Shown here piece by piece: positions 57,316 through 64,000 of a DNA stretch of 64,000 bases. Source of the stretch: Melieria omissa (taxonomy: Eukaryota; Arthropoda; Insecta; Diptera; Ulidiidae); NCBI GenBank assembly GCA_963971225.1, contig OZ020268.1, positions 108,278,330 through 108,342,329 on the forward strand, given 5' to 3'. The notes below the pieces were generated by a model that worked only from the letters and a program-made list of their open reading frames with translations, did no database searches and was not told where the DNA came from. The position numbers were made by a program, and so were the translations under genes. The number at the start of each line of letters is the position of its first letter. The stretch's first letter is position 1.

Positions 57316-59839
57316 ATCCTTATAGATAAAAGCAATAGTCACTCGGAAATATTAATTCAAACAACATTCAAACACACCTGAACACAATCTTCCAACCAGC
57401 CACCTGCAGCCAAAAACGAAAATCCAATCCAAATGTGTCGCGTATCAAACAAACGAATTAGCCGCAACAGCAATAAAATCTGAGCTGACAATTAAAAATG
57501 TCACACTCACGTTGCACGCAAGTTGATTGTCGTGCACAAAATTCACGTATTGCGAATTTTGGGCCGCAAATAGTTTTCGCATAAACAGCAAAACTTCACA
57601 GCATCGGCGACAGCCAATGCGAACAAATAAACGACAATGAGATCGACAGCAATAACAACAACAAAAACCAAAAGCAAACGTAAACCAGAAAAATCATTCG
57701 CACGCACGTTTCGGAACGCGCACGATTTTCAGGATAATTTGATCGCGGTTAAATGTGGTAGACACGCATACACCAACACACATACACACGCGTGGCATAG
57801 TATGAGATTTAAATAAAAATTGCGGTACTCATAGTTACGTTTAAAAGACTACTGAATGTTATTTGTCTCTAACATGGCACAAAGTTGCAGTTAGAACTGA
57901 CAAAGGACACTCGGTGTATCCTTCGCAATCTAGCAATGTACGCCAAATTAGAATTTTCAACTGTTATTCGTTTCTGGCCAAATTCAAGTTAATTTTTTAA
58001 CGCCAATTGTGAATGCCGCCAATCTACGAGTACTTATTGGCAGCGTGGGCGACAACAACACGCCACGCCAACAGCGTCGAGCCGTCGGACCACTTAAAGT
58101 TGGCACACCAAATTCGTGTTCGCTGATTGTGGCCGTTATTCCAATGTGTTTGTGTGTTTGTTTGTTTGCGTATTTGAATGTGTCGATGTTGTTTATGTGA
58201 GCGCAGCATTCGCACTTGTTATTGTTGTTTTTATTGTTGTTTTTATTGTTGCTGTTTGTGCTGTTGTTGCGGCGACAATGTGTCGTTCGTCTATTTGCGT
58301 GGCGTGCACATTTCGCTGCGAACAAAAGTTTTGTGGCGTGCGGCATTGTTGTCGATGGAAGTTGTCGGAGCTCTTTGGGGTATCCGCTGCAGTAACTGTT
58401 AATTAGCAACCAATTAGAAGTTGAATTTGAATATTGACATGGTTTGTGTTATCTTAATGCAACGTGGTGTGGCAACTTGACTTATTTTGAGAACTTTTCG
58501 AAAACTTTACCAAATGCTCTGTCACCGATCCATTTTAGGAGCAATGGACAAAAATGCTGAAAGTCAACGATTTGATTTTGATTGAAAGAGAGAGAGGGAG
58601 AGAAGGCTGAACTAATTTTTGAGGAAGTTAATGAAAAAAGTTTGTTGATTTTGTTGTGTGTGCCATGGAAACTGGCCAATGGCATTGTTCGTATTATTAT
58701 TATTGATTATTGTTATTTCTTTGTTAGTTAAGTTTAATTCAAATGAAAGATTAAAAAACTTACTATAGAAACTATAAAAATAATGCAAATTAGAAAGAAG
58801 ACCTGACTTATGTGAAATTCATCTACGGTTGTTAAACCTTTTTTACATATACAAACATCAATTCAATCAAATGGACTCTCTGCCAATGCAAAATCGTTTC
58901 GCTGTACAAAAGGCGGTTTTAAAGCTGGAAATCAAATCCTTAGTTTTTAAATTCTTAACTATGTATTTACAGGCAGATACACAAAACAAAAGACAAAATT
59001 CTAGGCGTTTGTTCCGCAATAATAATAAACTTGCCAAACAATTTTTGTCTAAAACCCCCCTACCTGCCCCCCTTTTGGCAAAATATAACGAGCCCAACAC
59101 TGCAGCCACACAAACAGATTTACTCGCCAAAGTACAACAACAATTGTGAGCAACTTAAAGCTGTCGCGTTTCAATTTCAATTTTTATATAAAACAAAAAG
59201 ACACAAAAGAACAACACAAACATTTTTGAAAATTAATTGCAATAAAAATATTATTCAGTAGATTGAGTAATTTTATTTCGGCATTTGTTTGTTACACACT
59301 TCACTCTCGCAACAATGCTACATCGCTGCCAATGCGCGTTGTGTTTGCGAACTCATATCTCTCAGTCTCAGTATTTATTGCAATTTTGTGCAGCCGCAAA
59401 ACCCAAATCCAATTGTTCGGATGCCATCATCAAAATGTAGCATACTGTGCCAAATCGTGCATGCTGCCCCCAGGAGGTTTTATATGGCGCGATAAAAATA
59501 TTAAAATAATATAAAACCGGCAAAACCGGCATCTAACGTATGTGTGTGTGTCTGTGCGAGTGTTTGTGAGTGTTGCTGTGTGTGTCTGTGTATAATAATA
59601 AATATGAGATTGCAACACAACAATTTTGATTTGCTAGCGTTGGCAATAATAAAGAAAAATGTAAAAACTCAATTGCTGATTTTTTTGGAAAATGACATCA
59701 AATCACAAAAATTGCATATTGAATATTTTTATGTGAAGATAAAATTTGGTAGGTTAACAAAAATGATGACAACATGTGGAAAAGTATGTAACGGAAGAAA
59801 CAAAATAAACATTGGAGGCAAATATAACAATTTTGTATT
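57316..59839. other. Non-coding stretch
   Basis: No exon was recognised. A GA-rich run is at 58584-58604 and TG-rich repeats are at 59537-59590. Confidence 0.45.
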
Positions 59840-60600
59840 TGCGAGGATATGGATGGATAAGATGTGGAAAGAAGATTGGTAGAATAAGTGTACATGGAAT
59901 GTGGATATGTATAGACAGGATATGGAAAGAAGAAGTGGAGGAAGTAGAAGATGAATATGGTATGACCGAAAATTAAGCATACTTATATTATATGAATATG
60001 AAAACCATGTGGAGAAGGTATAAGAGTGAATGAAGATAGAGTTTGAATAGAGTTTTGATGGAATATAGAGATGAACTGGATGTGGATTGAGTATGGATAT
60101 AATATTAATAAATTATGAATATGTTATATGGTACTGATAGAATATTTATGTAGAAAGGATATGGTTGTAATGTGGACAGAAGGTGAGTAGAATAGTGATA
60201 TGGATAGGATACATATGGCATATTTAGAGAACATGAAGGCTTTCTCTAGATTTCAGCTTAATTTGTTCGCTATTTTTAATTGGTCTGTGAGAATTCATTC
60301 TGTGGATCGAATAAATAAATGAATAAATAAACAAATTTGTGTATGGGCAGGACCTGAATAGGATATGGATAAGATATAGATTCGATATGGTTAGGATATG
60401 GGCAGGATTCGAATAAGTTATAGATAAGATATGGTATGGATGGGAAATGGACAGGATATGGTTAGGTTATAGATAAGATATGGATAGGGTCTGGATAGGA
60501 TATGGACATATTATGGATAGGATATGAATAAGATATGGACACGTTTTGGATAAGTTATCGATAGGAGATGGAGAGGATATAGACCGGTTATGGATAGGAT
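59840..60600. repeat. Degenerate GGATAT/GGATAG repeat region
   Basis: Words ATGGATAGG, GATATGGA and GGATAAGATATGG recur irregularly through ~760 bp, densest at 60350-60600. It looks like an old hexanucleotide-like array that has decayed. Confidence 0.75.
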
Positions 60601-63600
60601 ACACCGTGCGACAAAAATAAAAAAAAATGTTCACACCGGAAAAATCTATATGGGCGTGAAACAAGAGACCAAACATAGTAATACTGAACACTTAGTTTTT
60701 CATTTCTACATCCTCTGTCCTTTTAAAAGGACTTCAAAATTTTGAAGGGGATAAAAATAAAAAAAATATAAAAAAATTTCAACCCCGTTTATATCAAATG
60801 AAAGAGAAAAGGCTCAAGAATTTAAATAAAATTGATTTATTATCTTTTTGTATAAAAAGGATATGAAAAAGGTCCTTTGGAAATTGTAATCTTATTAATA
60901 ATTTTAATTTTATATCCTTGAAAATTTACATACATATATAGAATTTTCTTGAAAAGTATGTTAAAACCCAAAATATCCTTGATTACGTGTCAAAATTTCA
61001 TTCAACAATTCAAATTGTACTTAATGAAATGACTTTGTATCCAACATTCTGAACCAAATTTGAGGCATATGGAATTGAGGTATTGAGTTAAATTTTATAA
61101 AAACGATACTCTTAGATGCTTCTAAACCCTTATATTTATGATTTTTTATTGTCAATTCAATTGAATAATAATTCTATTACTAAAAAATTGCACTATTACT
61201 ATTTTCTTCTTTTTTTCTCAAACATAAACATATCCCGAACAAAAATGTATCCTACAGTCACATTGACTTTATCCACAAAGACGACACTCTTGTTGCCATA
61301 CTCAAGTAATGCTTGACACCTGACTTGACTCCCACTCGATTACGTTGGCCTTTTTTTTCGCAGCCTTCAAAGCGACAGTAAGCAAACGATACGAATTGCA
61401 GACATGTTGAAAGTTTGCTTTTCTACACAGCGCAAAAAAATTTACAGCAAACCAAAACATATGCAGGAAAGTGCAATGAGCGTGTGGAATCTGAAGCACA
61501 CTTGACACATGCAAAACCGATGCGGGTAGCTTTGGAATTCCGTTGAACTGCAGACAAGCGGAAACCAGAGCAGCAAAAAAAAGGTATGCAAGCAGAGCAT
61601 CTGATCGAAATTATCTGCACTTTGCCTCAAACATGCACAACAACAATGAATGCCTGAAATGGGACATACAGAGAATAAGCAGAGATGGGTAAATGACTAC
61701 GGAAACACTGTGTAGATATGCGGAAGACTGGGATTGCAACGGTTTTTTTTCGATTGAATTGCTGCATAAAGCGAGCAGTCGAGGTATTCGAACATGAAAT
61801 TGATGAAAAGTGAAGACGTTTGGTTTAAGGCTGTTTTTTTTGGCCAACTGATTGGGTAACTCTTGATGAGTGTTTTCACACAAAATCTTTAAAGAACTCT
61901 TTGGAACTCTTGAAGGTGAGATGTTTGATGGAATTGTTGCAATAATCAGTGTTGAATAGGATATTCTTATGGGATAAATATTGGATATAAGGGTTTGGGT
62001 AGGGAAATAAGTAATTACCGACTTCACACATATAGATGTCTCTTTTTATATTTTCTTTCTCAAACTTTAAGTGCCAATGTCTGTCTCTGGCTAGAAGAAG
62101 ACTTAAGCTTATAGGATTTTTGTTCTGCACCAGCTTAGTCGAGTTTTTGGCATTTGATGTCAGATAGAAATCAAGATTATTGAAATCCTTGAAGGCCATA
62201 AAGAAGGATTCACGCCATCCCACTGTAGTAGCGCAAGGCACCTTCTCTTTTTTCTTTAATAAGCTTTTTTAGAAGAAAAAGAACCTTCAATATAAGAACT
62301 GAACTAACATAAAGTGTTTTGTTTTCCCCCCACAATTTTTGCAGCTTGGTTGGCAATTGATCCCCCTAAAGCGCTGACCATGCACCAACAGATTATGATT
62401 TATTTCTTGCTCAATTAAACTAATCTAAAATATAAAAGTTATTCGTATGATAAAAGTACAACTTCTGCCGTTTCTCTTCCACCCAGTTTCATCTCAATTT
62501 TTTCAAAATTTTTTTTTTTATTTTTCAACACCACTCACCAAATATTTATATACTCATTTGTATTAAACGCAACTCTGCTCTTGACACAACCAACCTCTGC
62601 TGCTCTGCTACAACCAACCAACAGCTGCCAACCGTCGCATTTATCAGCAGCCATCTATGAACACCGCCGTAACAGCACAAAAGTGTCACCGCTGCGTTGG
62701 ATACTGAACCACTTGTCTATTATGCATTTTATGATTATGATCGCAAAGCGCCGCCAGCAAATGGCGGCGTCTAACCGCGCGCTCAGTATCCAGGTGCGCC
62801 CCGCCGGGAAGCGAATCCATTTCATCGTCTTTTATGGCACTGCAAATGTATCCAGCAGGTGTGCGCCAGGTTATGACATTTCACATTTATACGACTTCTT
62901 TGAAGCGCTCGCATTTTTAGGATCAACCGGCGATAAAATTTAAATTCCACATAAGTAATAAAACAAAAATCAGTAAATCTCAAATGAAACTCCAAGTCGA
63001 AAGTCGAAAATGAAAATGCAAAAAACCAAAAATAAGATAAAAAATAAATAAACAAAAACTCTTGAATATAAAATCTCAGCCAGCAACATTGGTTCACATC
63101 ATAACAGCAAACCTGCCGTATCGGCAACTGGAACGCTCTCGAGAGCCGCCTTTCAGACACTTCAAAATAATGACAAGCAATGTGTCATTATGCGTTTAGT
63201 TGATTCATTTCGTCATTAGCAGCGCCGCCCTTGCGTCTAAACTATGTAAAAGCATAATTTTCCGCGCACTCAAGCTTGACAGCGTTCGACAAAGACTGGC
63301 ATACGCCGTGTTGCTTTGCATACCAATTCAGAGCGCCCCAAATCATATTAAATGCACATTCGACGCATGACGCATCCAAGCGAAATGTTTCCCTCAATTG
63401 GCAGTCGACCTTTGCAGCGTCGGCGAATGTTTGGTGTAGCTGTTGTCGAAAATAGAGTTTATTGCCATTGCAGCAATTAGCGACACGACATTTGTCTCGC
63501 TCGCACTGTGTGTGCAGTAAGCACCAACAACAAAAACTGATATGTTCAGCAATTGAACTGCGCACGAACTGATGGACGCAGTTAAGTTGTTAGCCAATTA

Positions 63601-63881
63601 CGAGGCAAAAAGATATAACAAAACTTTTTATAAAAACACAATAAAACTGAAGTTATAATTATTGCGGAAAACTAGGGATTCAAAATTGAGAAGTTTAATT
63701 AATTTTGTAAAATAAATTATTAACTAAATTAATTAATTAAATAAAAACTTTAACTGAAATAAAGTTGAGATTACAATCATAACTAAAATTGAATCAAAAT
63801 ATTTTTTTTAATAAATAATTAAATAAAAACCCAACCAAAAACTTAAAAATAAAATTTAAATTAAAATTAAACAAAATATAG
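60601..63881. other. Non-coding stretch
   Basis: No exon was recognised. GC-richer patches occur at 62590-62940 and 63110-63600, in otherwise AT-rich DNA. Confidence 0.45.
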
Positions 63882-64000
63882 TAAAATAAAATAAAATAAA
63901 ATAAAATAAAATAAAATAAAATAAAATAAAATAAAATAAAATAAAATAAAATAAAATAAAATAAAATAAAATAAAATAAAATAAAATAAAATAAAATAAA
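63882..64000. repeat. (AAAAT)n array running off the window
   Basis: Uninterrupted AAAAT units to the last base, so the true length is unknown. The unit is the reverse complement of the array at 56842. Confidence 0.97.

Overview
The window looks like a stretch of a large, repeat-rich insect genome, most likely a higher fly. The evidence is a low-GC, ORF-poor background, dense CA/TG microsatellites, and relics of mariner, DD37E-type Tc1/mariner, hAT-like and TTAA-target DNA transposons together with several non-LTR retrotransposon clades. Assignment to tephritid-like Diptera is an inference from the mix of families, not a demonstrated fact. I found no exon of a host protein-coding gene, no rRNA and no functional tRNA gene. 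tRNA-like sequence occurs only as heads of SINE-like elements. The long open frames that carry recognisable protein sequence all belong to mobile elements; the rest look like chance frames in low-complexity DNA.

Layout: a decayed DD37E-type transposase (195-932); a hairpin made of two opposed copies of a LINE 3' end (1804-2215); a complete but dead DNA transposon with perfect 8-bp target duplications, carrying an uncharacterised transposase-like protein (3836-6244); two copies of one tRNA-headed SINE (7157-7475, 10167-10429) and a different 538-bp tRNA-headed element with a 14-bp target duplication (10820-11357); a 5'-truncated RNase-H LINE with 13-bp target duplications (13961-14629); a RTE-like LINE that has lost its YADD box (17100-18780); and a ~1-kb heptanucleotide satellite (21584-22650).

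From 25.3 to 32.0 kb there is a stack of insertions. A hAT MITE sits inside a long inverted repeat. Next comes a TTAA-target MITE split by a nearly full-length 4.25-kb two-ORF LINE. A second TTAA-target MITE abuts it and shares a single TTAA. Further on are another RNase-H LINE with a (CCTAA)-like tail (34003-35435), a 94-bp minisatellite beside a mariner relic (37002-38460), a second member of the GGGGSCCGA-ended TTAA MITE family (41198-41910), a 135-bp tandem repeat (43741-44203), a small foldback element (47733-47988) and a MITE nested in the terminal repeat of another element (52898-53996).

The last 10 kb is mainly unique AT-rich DNA broken by (TTTTA)n, (GCTAT)n, degenerate GGATAT and (AAAAT)n arrays. 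The only intact mobile-element gene is ORF1 of the 4.25-kb LINE. Every other element ORF carries stops, frameshifts or deletions, so the window is best read as an archive of layered insertions in intergenic or intronic DNA.
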